Source: Sacculina carcini
Taxonomy: Eukaryota; Arthropoda; Thecostraca; Sacculinidae
Assembly: GCA_916048095.2 (NCBI GenBank)
Contig: OU696592.1
Span: 1,076,626 to 1,140,625, forward strand
Reading direction: 5' to 3'
Length of the DNA: 64,000 nucleotides
Shown here: positions 24,208 through 36,300 of the stretch, in pieces
Layout of the letters: every line of letters starts with the position of its first letter
Position numbering within the stretch: the first letter of the stretch is position 1
The notes under the pieces: model-generated
What the model was told of the DNA's origin: nothing
The model's database searches: none
Seen by the model: only the letters and a program-made list of their open reading frames with translations
Translations under genes and position numbers: made by a program

Positions 24208-24929
24208 TCTTGTTATGCTGACAGCATCTTCTGTATCATGGCTTCTTTTCATATAAAAAACATGGTTTCCTTAACAACACATGATTACTCAATTAATTTG
24301 TTTTGTTCTACTGACAAATTATTTCATATACCCACATCATTAAAGCCATATTTAGAAAACATTGTTTTTAAATTAATAAAACTTGAACCACCGAGCCGGG
24401 ATGCACTTTCAAACATTATCGTGGTAAATTTACTAATGAATAGTTTTTATACTATTATTTAATTATCTCTGAAATATATCATGTAGAAACATACAAAACA
24501 TCAATTTCAGTCATTTATATATGCCAAAATCCAACATTTGAGGACAATTGGGGCTCATCCAAAAACAAACCGTAAAAAAACTAAAAAACATTTTTTGCAA
24601 AAAACCGCGACAAAAAAAACGTTTTTTTGCATCTCTATGCATTACCTGGCATCATAATGTGTATGCAATTGGCATCATTCGTTAGTTGCTTGTTTGTCTC
24701 TGTTGCGTCGTGCTGATTCCTTTATATTTTGGCCGGTTGGTGTTGTCCTGTGCGTTTATGCTGGAAGCTATGGTAATTATCAATGAAATTAAAGAAACGT
24801 AAATTTGAGGACAGTTAAACAACGGTGTGCTATGTTGTGACAACACAAACTTCTAATAGGTCGTTTCAGGTTATGCTATTATTTGTATATGTTTCGTTAG
24901 CTGCATCTATCCTTTCTCTCGTCTAAAAT

Positions 24930-25060
24930 GTTTAAGCAAAAATGGCACGGATAAAAATGGTACGTGTCAAAATAGCAAGGTAGAAGCGGCACTTGTGAAA
25001 ATGGCACGGGTAAAAATGGCCAGTAGGAAAATTACCTAACCTAACCTAATCATTTTCACC
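24930..25060. repeat. AAAATGGCACG microrepeat and CCTAA run
   Basis: Several imperfect units of AAAAATGGCACGG spaced about 20 bases apart, followed at 25034 by three CCTAA units. Confidence 0.5.
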
Positions 25061-25196
25061 GTGACATTTTTACCGTTCCCCGCCTCTATTATTTCCGGCT
25101 CTTATGTATTATTGAAGCGATGTTGTTATTCGTGGTGTATGTGTGCTGTGTATTTCTCATCGATTACTTTACTTTGGTTACTTTGGAGAATTTCGT

Positions 25197-25935
25197 CGTC
25201 TAGAGACGCAGCTGAAGTGGACTTCCGCTGGAACCGGACTGTGATATCTTCAATGCTCCGACGACCTCCGGTAGGGAGTTGTGATGTGAGCTGAGATATC
25301 CTGGTGTGGGAGGTTCATCAACGATGTTCGCCAGCCACTTGTCCAGTTGTCGTTTGAAGGATTCTCGTGCCACTCCCGTTATATTTCTGAGTTCCCGTGG
25401 CAGGCAGTTGAAAAGACGCGTTCCATTATTTTTGAAGGAATGGTGAACCATTGTACCTATTTTTTGTGTGACGCTTGAACTTCCTTCTACGTAACATAGC
25501 CGGCCTCGTCTTTGGTTTATTGTCTGATGTAGGCCTACGTTGGGAGAATGACCCTCCAACATTCGCCATACGTATATTATTATGTACCGCTCTCTTCTCT
25601 GCAGAGAATACAGTTTCAAGCGCTTCAGTCTATGCCAGTAGTTCAGATCTTGAGTTTCCTGTATTCTGCTGGTGAAAGACCTCTGTATGGCTTCAACTTT
25701 CACTATGTCTTGGATTTTGTATGGTGACCATAATTGACAGCAATATTCCAGTTTTGGTAAGATCATTTCCTTCCATATAGTGAGCATGCTAGTTTGATCT
25801 CTTGTTCTGAATGTGCGAAAAACCCAGCCGCTCATTTTCCTTGCATTGAACACAATTTGGCTCAAATGATAATCAAAAGATGCATCACTGCTCATGTAGA
25901 TTCCTAGATCCTTGACTTCATCTTTTTTCTAGAAG
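25197..25935 (-). mobile_element. LINE 3' fragment: reverse-transcriptase C-terminus
   Basis: An uninterrupted minus-strand frame of more than 240 codons. It reads KDLGIYMSSDASF, LPKLEYCCQLWSP, IQRSFTSRI and LKLYSLQRRERYIIIYVW, and ends in SPLQLRL-stop. These are the thumb and C-terminal motifs of CR1/Jockey-like LINE polymerases. It is cut at its 5' side near 25935, where a GGCGCTATACCAAATACATG tail of the other LINE family begins (about 25945-25993, plus strand). The intact frame suggests a fairly recent insertion. Confidence 0.85.
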
Positions 25936-25993
25936 AGGTTGGTCATTGCAATTCTCGCGCCTTTGTTTTATTACGGCGCTATACCAAATACAT

Positions 25994-26510
25994 GGCTTCA
26001 CATGCATCCTTGATATTTATGTATTGTATGTCGACTTCTTTCAATCTGATAAATTAAGACCGTATGTTCAGGCAAAATGCCATTGATGCCTATATTTGCT
26101 TATTTTAAGGATTTTCCCAGATAAATGTCCATTTTATTCATTCATCCAAAGTTTTGCTAATTTGGTCTTGAAACGTTCATTCAATAAATTAATGTAGTGT
26201 GATTATTTGATTGACCATGTGTATATGCAATGTCATCGTCATCATGTGTGTATACAATGGTTAACCGATTGGAGAACGAGATCTGTGCATCATGAAACCC
26301 GTATAACAGACAACAGGAGATGTACCAAAAATCAAGCTCGTTTCCGGCGTCACACACATATCCTTGGCTCACAGTGCTACAAGCGAAACGTAACCAGTGG
26401 TCGTACTGCTAGGTTTAATTTAGGTTTAATATATTGTCCATGCTGCATTTACCTTCATCACCTGTATGCTTCTAGGGTGTATGTCTGGGCGTGTTTGTGT
26501 GCTTGATCGC
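25994..26510. other. Upstream region of the Tweety gene
   Basis: No coding exon recognised. It should hold the core promoter and any 5' non-coding exon of the Tweety gene; no TATA box could be assigned. Confidence 0.3.
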
Positions 26511-26514
26511 ATTC

Positions 26515-26593
26515 TGACGTCACTGTTTCATCATATTGACGTCACTGTTTCATCATATTGACGTCACTGTTGTGTGTATGTGATGTGACGTCA
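26515..26593 (+). promoter_or_regulatory. Four CRE palindromes upstream of Tweety ATG
   Basis: Perfect TGACGTCA at 26515, 26537, 26559 and 26586. The first three are in exact 22-base tandem register (TGACGTCACTGTTTCATCAT plus two bases). The last lies 58 bases before the ATG at 26652. TGACGTCA is the CREB/ATF binding site. Whether the cluster is promoter or 5' UTR is not known. Confidence 0.7.
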
Positions 26594-26651
26594 CTGTTGT
26601 GAGGCAGAGTGGTTGGTGAGCGCGTGACGAGGTTGGCGTTGTGTGACGATC

Positions 26652-26768
26652 ATGCAACAATATCAGCCTTCTCAACTGGCGCAGCTGGTGCATGCACTGC
26701 CTCACTTCAACTTTGCTCTGAATCATGTGTCGGCCAATTTCAACGTGTCTAGTGCCGCCTATATTGAA
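26652..26768 (+). CDS. TTYH: Tweety exon 1
   Basis: Residues 1-39, starting MQQYQPSQLAQLVHALPHF and ending AAYIE. Donor GTGAGT, phase 0. The ATG is the first in frame before the conserved LVHALP block. Confidence 0.85.
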
Positions 26769-28481
26769 GTGAGTGCTGGCTCTTCTTATTAAACCACTCA
26801 CTCCGAAATAGGAAAAAAAAGTCTTCAAAATGCGATGGAATTGTGACGTAGTAGATATTAGGGTCCAGTAAAACCAGATTTTACGGAACAATTTTGCTAT
26901 TTCATTTTGTTATCGAAATAATGGCTGCTACCACTGGGATGATGCAAGCTCAAAATGATAAATATAATGCATTCAAAAGTCCTGCATTGCCATTTAATTG
27001 ACCGAGTGTGAAGATGGAGCACGACAACGCGTTCAGCTTCACCTTTTTATTGTGCACATAATCGACATGCATTATTGCCGGTGCATGTGATGCATGTGAT
27101 GCATGGGTTGGATTTTAACACTCAACAATCCAGCATGGTACGTGTGTTTGTATGTGTGTGTGTATTTATGTGTATGTGTGTATGTGTGTGTGTGTGTGTA
27201 TTCTTGTCTCTTAATGGATGCTGCTTTTCCTTCTAGACATTCTCATATAATCACTGTCTTTCTATCTTAGGACCCCGGTATTTACAATAAGCTCTCCCCG
27301 TCACTACGTTCTATCAATTCTATCCCTGTTTTCAAAAAGCACCCTGAAACATATTTCTTAGTCGAAATCGTATTATATTTTAGATAACATTATTTATACT
27401 ATCGATGAATATATGGTGTAATTTTCTCTCTTCTCTCTCCATCTTTCACTGTTTGTATGTGTGTGTGTTTGCAGCGCCCTAGAGACCCTCTACTTGGGCG
27501 CAATACATATCTACCTAATGTAATGTGTGTGTGTGTGTGTGTGTGTCAGAGTTTGGCAGCACTGAGCTCGGTGCCTGCGTTGTTGTTGGTCACGGCGCTG
27601 CTGTTATTGTTAGTGTACATGTTGTCGCGATGCTGCTGTGTCAGTCACAAGCAGAAACACACGTTCATCGGCCTCAAATGGAGCATGGGATGCGTGGCTA
27701 CACTCACCTGGTCGCTCCTCCACTCTCTCTTATCCATTCTCCACTCTCGCCACTCTGCTATTTCCCCCCCCCCTCTTCTCCAGAGTCTTCTGTGTGCCGT
27801 TTCTTGTTTGTTTTTGTTCGTTGAGTCCACTTTATTTTCTAATGCTTTCTTCCTCTAGTTTTCAGCATTTGTTCTTGATTTTATTTTTTTACTTCATCTT
27901 GTAGGCGAATTCACCGACTTATATCAATGGTATATTTCGTATCAGCTTTTTTAACTTATCGAAATATCGGATTTTCTCGCTGCTCAGGCGTTCATTAATA
28001 CGATATACTGCTCAATTATTCCTTATTTGTTTTATTTACTTCTTTTTGTCTTCTGTTTATCTAGCAAATACCATACTGATTGGCTACCAACAGTTCAGAC
28101 AATTCAGACAATTCAGACATGTCATGTTCTCGTCTGTTGTTTCAGAACATCAGTAATGCCAATTCGCTCGATCAACGCTCCATTGCTTGCCGCTTTCTGA
28201 ACTTTGTGAATATCATCACCAGCTGGACTGGTTTTCTGTGTACATTATCGGTGAATTTCTTTGTTCGTCTAGTTGTGTGTTGTTGTGAGGTGTATTTGCA
28301 AGTGTTGTTCGCGCGCGCGCGCGTGTGTATGTGTGTGTGTGTGTATAGTGTGGTGTTGGCGGCCGGTTTCTATGGCAACGAGACGGTTCACAGTGGAGTG
28401 ACGTCATTGCAGCTTAACACTGGTGCACTGGCAGACACTGTGTCCAACATCACAAACCTGGCAAGTCAACAATCTATACCA

Positions 28482-28530
<49 letters not shown>

Positions 28531-31500
28531 TGTCCCAGTGTCAGTGTGTCACTGGGATTGTTTGGCTGTCATTTTTTCAGCACGATCTGTTCTACAATAT
28601 GCCAGCTTGGAGTTGTGTTGTTGTTGTTGTTGTTGTTCCTCAAGTTGTCTGGCCGAGCAACCTCGAGCTCCTGAGGAAAGACACGGCACCGACCGGGTTG
28701 TTCCACAGGTCTCTGACTGAACTGAGCTGAAAAAAGACCTATGGAACCCGGGTGACCGAAGCCGATCCCAGGAGCTCGACAGCCCCGTCGTTCTGACGAG
28801 GCTGGAAGGGTTGTTGCTGCGGTTTGGCCTCCAGATTGGAGGGTGGTCCCACTACGTAGACGTCGCAGCTCCAGGACCCAAGGACTCCAGGAGTTGTGTT
28901 GTTGTTGTGGTCGCCATGTTGTTCACTTCAGAACCGCAGCAACCACCCCTCCCCCCGAACCCTCCCGCCGGGGGAGCCCAAGTGTTGAGTTGCCTGGTTG
29001 CCTCAGGCATGATATTAAAATGTGTCATTAGGTAGGGCATTAAATCACCCAGCTTGATGGAGACCGAGGGGCTGCTCGTAACTGCACTTTCACAAAGTCA
29101 CGCTTCCATTTTATTGGTGCTTCATTTATAATGTTAACCCCCAGTATTGCCTTCGGGGGGGGGGGGGGGGGTGGCACGAGATCTTGCATCGGCTCTGGTT
29201 GATTGGTTTTATCTGGTATTGAAATGTTTGACGCTGACTGTTGCAATCGTCTGTCAATATGCACGGGCACACTTGCGCGTGTCTCACTGCATATGTCCAG
29301 AAGCGTGTATGATGTGTGTGCAAGCCCACAATAAACACTCAATAGAAGCACGCTAGCAGTACTGGCTGCTTCAGTCAAACACATTGATGTCATATTAACA
29401 CAGTGGTGATGGCGCATGGTGTAACACATTGTATGACACGGCGCGTGTATGTGTGTGTGTTTGTGTGTGTGTGTGTGTTGGCGTGTCAAGTGCAGACGAG
29501 GTCGACGGAGACGCTGCTGGTGCAGGATGTCAGTGCTCGCTTGGAGAACCTGCGTCAGCTGTTCATGTCAGATAGTCGGCCTGCCAACGGCTCCATAGTT
29601 CGCTGGCTCGACACCGAGGTGGCGCCACTGTACACTCACACTATCACCGTGCACCTTATTCTCACTGTACTTTCATTACCCTGCGATCAGGGGATAAGAG
29701 TACTGCCACCGTACCGGCTGCGTGTCGTGTAAGAGGCGACTAAAACAGAACCCTCTGTTTTAGTTTAACCCTCTGAATGCAGCAAAGTTGGCATCCCCCT
29801 TGCACTACTGTATCTCTTTTCTGTCCTATCACCTCTACTCGAAATAAAAAATCACTCAATATGCACATCAATATATTTTCTTGTGTCATTATTCACTCGT
29901 CTGTCGTCTCACGGTGTATGGGCTCGTTCAAGTGTCTGTGTGTATAGCTGTGCATGTGTCTATGTTTGTTCTTGAGACTCTGTGTTTATGTGTGTGTGTG
30001 TGTGTATGATTGTGTGTATGATTGTGTGTGTTTGTGTGTATGATTGTGTGTTTGTGTGTGTGTTTGTATGTATGATTGTGTTTGTTTGTATGATTGTGTG
30101 TGTTTGTGTGTATGATTGTGTGTTTGTGTGCGTGTTTGTATGTATGATTGTGTGTTTGTGTATATATATGTGTGTGTATGATTGTGTTTTGTGTGTGTGT
30201 GTGTGTGTTTATGTGTATGATTGTGTGTGTGGTAGATGACGTGGATGGGCATGAACATATCCGAGGAGGTTTCTGTATTACGTCATATTGACAGCGACAC
30301 TCACCACATTCGTGCCAACGCCGTATCCTCTTATATCCGCCTCAGTGAGACCATCAGGTGACTCATATTAGCTCGTGAACTTGCTTGATCAATAACATTC
30401 ACTTGATCAACAACATTCATTTGATCAACAACATTCACTTGATCAACAACATTCACTTGATCAGTAACATTAACTTGATCAATAACATTCACTTGATCAA
30501 TAACATTAACTTGATCAGTAACATTCACTTGATCAGTAACATTCACTTGATCAACAACATTCACTTGATCAATAACATTAACTTGATCAATAACATTCAC
30601 TTGATCAGTAACATTCACTTGATCAGTAACATTCACTTGATCAATAACATTCACTTGATCAGTAACATTCACTTGATCAATAACATTCACTTGATCAGCA
30701 ACATTCACTTGATCAACAACATTCACTTGATCAGTAACATTCACTTGATCAATAACATTCACTTGATCAATAACATTCACTTGATCAGTAACATTCACTT
30801 GATCAGTAACATTCACTTGATCAGTAACATTCACTTGATCAATAACATTAACTTGATCAATAACATTCACTTGATCAATAACATTCACTTGATCAGTAAC
30901 ATTCACTTGATCAGCAACATTCACTTGATCAACAACATTCACTTGATCAGTAACATTCACTTGATCAATAACATTCACTTGATCAATAACATTAACCTGA
31001 TCAGTAACATTCACTTGATCAACAACATTCACTTGATCAATAACATTAACTTGATTAACAACATTGACCTGATCAACAACATTCACTTGATTAACAACAT
31101 TGACCTGATCAGTAACATTCACTTGATCAATAACATTCACTTGATTAACAACATTCACTTGATCAACAACATTAACTTGATCAACAACATTCACTTGATC
31201 AATAACATTCACTTGATCAACAACATTCATTTGATCAACAACATTCACTTGATCAATAACATTAACTTGATCAGGAACATTCACTTGATCGAAAACATTC
31301 ACTTGATCAACAACATTCACTTGATCAAAAACATTCACTTGATCAACAACATTCACTTGATCAACAACATTCACTTGATCAACAACATTCACTTGATCAA
31401 TAACATTCACTTGATCAATAACATTAACTTGATCAGGAACATTCACTTGATCAATAACATTCACTTGATCAATAACATTCACTTGATCAACAACATTCAC

Positions 31501-33332
31501 TTGATCAACAACATTCACTTGATCAACAACATTCACTTGATCAATAACATTCACTTGATCAATAACATTAACTTGATCAGTAACATTCACTTGATCAGTA
31601 ACATTCACTTGATCAGTAACATTCACTTGATCAGTAACATTCACTTGATCAATAACATTCACTTGATCACCAACATTTGAATATTGTCCAATTGGTGTAT
31701 GATCTACACACTAGGAAATCATTATTATACATGCTATACTATACTAATACATGCTAGTGTAAGTTTTCTATAGTTTGTATATTGTTACATACACACGTGC
31801 ACATGTGTGTGTGTTTGTGTGTACACAGATGGCCGGCCATGGTAATGTTATTGTCGCTGATAACAGTGTTCTGTATCTTGCTCCTGGTGGCCGTCGTGCG
31901 TCACTCTCGCTGGCTTCTCGTATTGTCAGTCACAACACACTAACACTGCTATTATTAACACTGCTATTATTAACACTGTTATTATTAACACTGTTATTAT
32001 TAACACTGTTATTATTAACACTGTTATTATTAACACTGTTATTATTAACACTGTTATTATTAACACTGCTATCATAAACAATGCTATTATTAACACTGCT
32101 ATTCACACTGTTATTATTAACACTGCTATTATTAACACTGTTATTATTAACACTGCTATTATTAACACTGCTATTATTAACACTGCTATTATTAACACTG
32201 CTATTATTAACACTGTTATTATTAACACTGCTATTATTAACACTGCTATTATTAACACTGTTGTCATATATTGTTGAAATGGGTTAATTTATATTATTAC
32301 ATTCCAGAACATAGCCATGTATTAAGTAATATGTTAACATAATGTATATATTGAGATAACGATGATGATTTCAGAATGTAGGCTAGTAAATGAGCAGGAC
32401 TACTGTGTTAACTCGTCTTTGAGTACTGTGTAGTGTTAATACTCATTGATGAGGAGTTTATATTCAGTTGCAATTCATTGTGTTTATTCAGTTGAGTGGA
32501 TTGTCGAAATGTCGTGTGTGTATTGATGTGTGTCAAGTGTACACGTGTGTGTGTGTGTGTTTGTGTGTGTGTGTTGGTGTGTGTGTGTGTGTCTGTGTGT
32601 GTGTGTGTGTGTTGGTGTAGTTTCTCCGTGGTGTCTTTGTTCTCCCTGATTGTCTGCTTTCTGCTGGCTTCCGTGTACGTGTTCGTCACCGTGGTGAGTG
32701 CTTCACTACACACTGACACACTAATACTGACACTGACACAGTAATACTGACACTGATGCACTAATACTGACACTGATGCACTGACACACTAATACTGACT
32801 CTGACGCACTAATACTGACACTGACATACTGACACACTAATACTGACACTACACACTGATATTGACACACTAATACTGACTCTGACACTGACACTAAATA
32901 CTGACACTGATACACTGATATTGACACTGACACTACACACTAATACTGACACTGATACACTGATACTGACTCTGACACTACACACTGACACTGACACTGA
33001 CACACTAATACTGATACACTGACACACCGACATACTGACTCATAGTGACATTTTAGTCATTATCTATGTGCATGTTAGTTTGCAACTCATAATCAGCGAT
33101 GTTCACATGCTGGTGTATCTCACAACCAATGTGTTTCGTTCCACAAGCTCACTCATGTTTGTGTGTGTGTGTGTGTGTCTGTTAGTTATATAGTTAGTTT
33201 ATTTATTGGCCACAACACATGTTACAGTACAAAATAATAAAATAAACACAATGAGCAAAAAAGTGGGTCGAACTGACGCTCGTTGACCAACTTGTTTTCA
33301 TAACATAGCTATATAAACCCGATGCATATCTG

Positions 33333-33383
<51 letters not shown>

Positions 33384-36300
33384 TCAGGGCATGGCTGATT
33401 TTTGTGTGTGGCCCGATATGACGGTGCGAGCGGCCGTGACGTCACAGTTCGCCGACGAGCGGTTTGGCTCGACCGTGGCCACCTACTACCTGAACTGCAG
33501 CGGCGGTGCGTCGCCATGGCAACAACCGCTGGCCGCCGCGCAATCGCACGCGCAACTCATGCTCACACGACTCGACGACATCAATAATGTCGCGCTCAAA
33601 TACTACCCGTCGTCCTCGGTGCCAACTGCCACACATCACTCTCTCTTCACATTACTCTCTCTCACACACACTCTCCCAAGTGGCTTATTATTGCAGGCGC
33701 TTCATGTGCGGTACACGACCAATGAGGGTTCATGATAGGTCCAGGGTTTGATTCCCTGCCACGCACTAATCTCGCATCCGTGTGATGAGTCACCGTGTAT
33801 CTGGACCAGCACATTGTCACTTCATTTTGTTCACAGTCCGTGTACTCACAGTTGTAGTTTACAGGAAATGAGCAGGGCTCAGACTGTCCTGTCTCCATAC
33901 CCACATTTATCTAATCTATGCTTGAACTGTGCTATACTGTTTGATTGAACTATTTCTTTACCCAAACGGTTCCATATATCTATACACCTACTTGGGAAAC
34001 TGTACTTCTTTATATCCCTTAATACCCGGGTTTGCTGTAGACATTTATTGTGTCCCCTATGGTCCCTCGTACTCCAAACCACCCAATCTTTCCTATCCAA
34101 TCGCTCCATACCAAGGCTGTGCTTGAAAACGTTTATTAAATCCCCCCTTAACCTTCTCTTTTCCAGTGACGACAACCCAATTTTCTCTAACCTTTTTTCA
34201 TAGTTCAACGAACTCAATGATGTTAACAGCTTAGTCGCTACTTTTTGGACTTTCTCTAACCTAGCGATATGTTTTTTGTGTGTGTGTGTGTGTGTGTGTG
34301 TCAGTTGGAGCCTGCCGTTGCTGAGCTACGTACTCACTTGTCATCATGCCAGGCGGTGTACAAGACAATGTCAGATGCGCTGCTGTGTCAGAACATCCAC
34401 CGTCTATATGAGCGGTCACTACACTCGCTGTGCGACACTACTCTGTGAGTGCGGCTTCTTGGGGTTCAAAACCCGACCGAGCAGAATTTCTTGGGTGAAT
34501 TCTACAATCCAACAGCCCCTGTCCACCCAGCAGTAAATGATGGTACCAGATATCAGTCATGAGTTGTGTCGTGCATTCTGGGGAGGTGGTCCTCTCTAAT
34601 ACGTATTCCTTCCTTGTGGCGTCATAGCGTGGAGAGGGTTGGTTCTGCGGTGGCAGCGAGCTGCACGGGACACCCCTGTGTATGTTCATAAGCTTCGACT
34701 TCTTCCCGTGTAGCAGCTGTCACTTGAGGTCTTAAACGTGTAACCTACTAGCGCGGAGATATTTGGTCGTGTCTGTCTGAATTATCACTTGAACACACAA
34801 TTAAATCACGGGCACTTTGACATTACGTGCTTGCTCTTCTATGGTATTTTTTATTTTACACATTTTTGGGTATAGCCTGAGCTGTGCATGGACTGACATG
34901 AATTTATACTGATATGTTTATACTCCTCCCATGCTACGGCATTTGCCTGTAATTTATAATAATAATAATAATAATAAGGGATGGACATTGGTGTCAATAT
35001 AATGTAATATAATATAACATAATGTAACGACAGCATTGCGGTCGTGTTGTTTAATGTTGTCGAGGTTAATAATGTCTTTATGCTAGCTGCATATTGACAG
35101 TTGAATTACTCTAGTGGTATTAGTTGCTGTGTTCACCTGTGACGTTGCCTTTTGGTTGAGTTTTGGCTTTGTGCCTCTTACTGATTGATTGTAGATTAAT
35201 CTATTGGTCTCATGTATTATGTAGTTTCACTAATGTCGCAAAGGTTACATGTCAATTTTGTTAAACTGCATTTCCTGGCAAGATATCCTTCCCCGAGTTC
35301 TAAACATGCTCTTTGAAACAATGCTCGGTTTGATGTTATGTTTGTTTTTGGCTGGCATCATCATGTAATACACACATGTGTGCTTGTGTGTGTGTGTGTG
35401 TGTGTGTGTGATATGCAGTGTGGGCGTTGTTGTGCTCGTGTTATCGCTGTTGTTGTGTGGTCTGGCGCTAATTGTACTTGCCTGGTGTGACGCGCACGCC
35501 TGGATCCACATTCAAAAACGGTACCACTTCTCTCACTCACTCACACACACACTAGCACACACACACACACACACACACTCGGTTAATAAGGGGTAGGCAA
35601 ATTGTTGGACGTGTGTGTGTATGTATTTTCCAATGTTTCATTGTTCTCACAACCTGTCAATTCCGGCATGAAATCAGTGAGAACTACAATGATAAAATAA
35701 ATGGAATTAAATAAGTAAATCAATTGTGTTATTTGTAGTGAGCTGTGTGTGTGTGTTTGTGTGTGTTGTTAGTCGGGACTACTTGCGCGTGGACACGGTG
35801 GATCACTACGGCACCACGTGTCGCCGTCCTCCTTCACTGTCCACCCTGACTGCCGTGCCGCCTGGAGGAGGAGGAGGCGCCAGTGGAGGAGGATATGTTG
35901 CCATGGCGACCAGGCTGGGCCGAGATACACCGCCACCCCTGCCTCTGTCCACCTCTTCCACCACAAGACTGCGTCCTCCACCGCCATTTCCCACCGCCAA
36001 CCACGGCTCTCTTAGACCGTTGTCAGTTGACATACACACTGACACATACTGACACATTCTCACACACACTGACACATACTGACACACTCAAACTGGCACA
36101 CACACACACACACTCACACTGACACACACACACAAACAGACAATCATACTCGTACAGGCGCCTACACAAAAACATTGTGCAGGTTTTATAAAACATTTTA
36201 AAGCCCAGTGTTGTGAATTCGACCTGTGATCGTTGAGCACTGAAGAGAAGTCAGTTGGAGATGAACTCGGCATTAACACTCACACAATACACACTGACTG

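Noticed and set aside
30331-31680. Open frames of 443 and 431 codons (NVIDQV and INNIHL repeats) on both strands
   Set aside because: They follow from an 18-base minisatellite without stops and lie wholly inside Tweety intron 5.
27550-33618. Prominin family (five-pass protein with a cysteine run after TM1)
   Set aside because: Exon order, LVHALPHFNF, GFYGN and the paired cysteines of the second loop fit Tweety, and the protein is far shorter than prominin.
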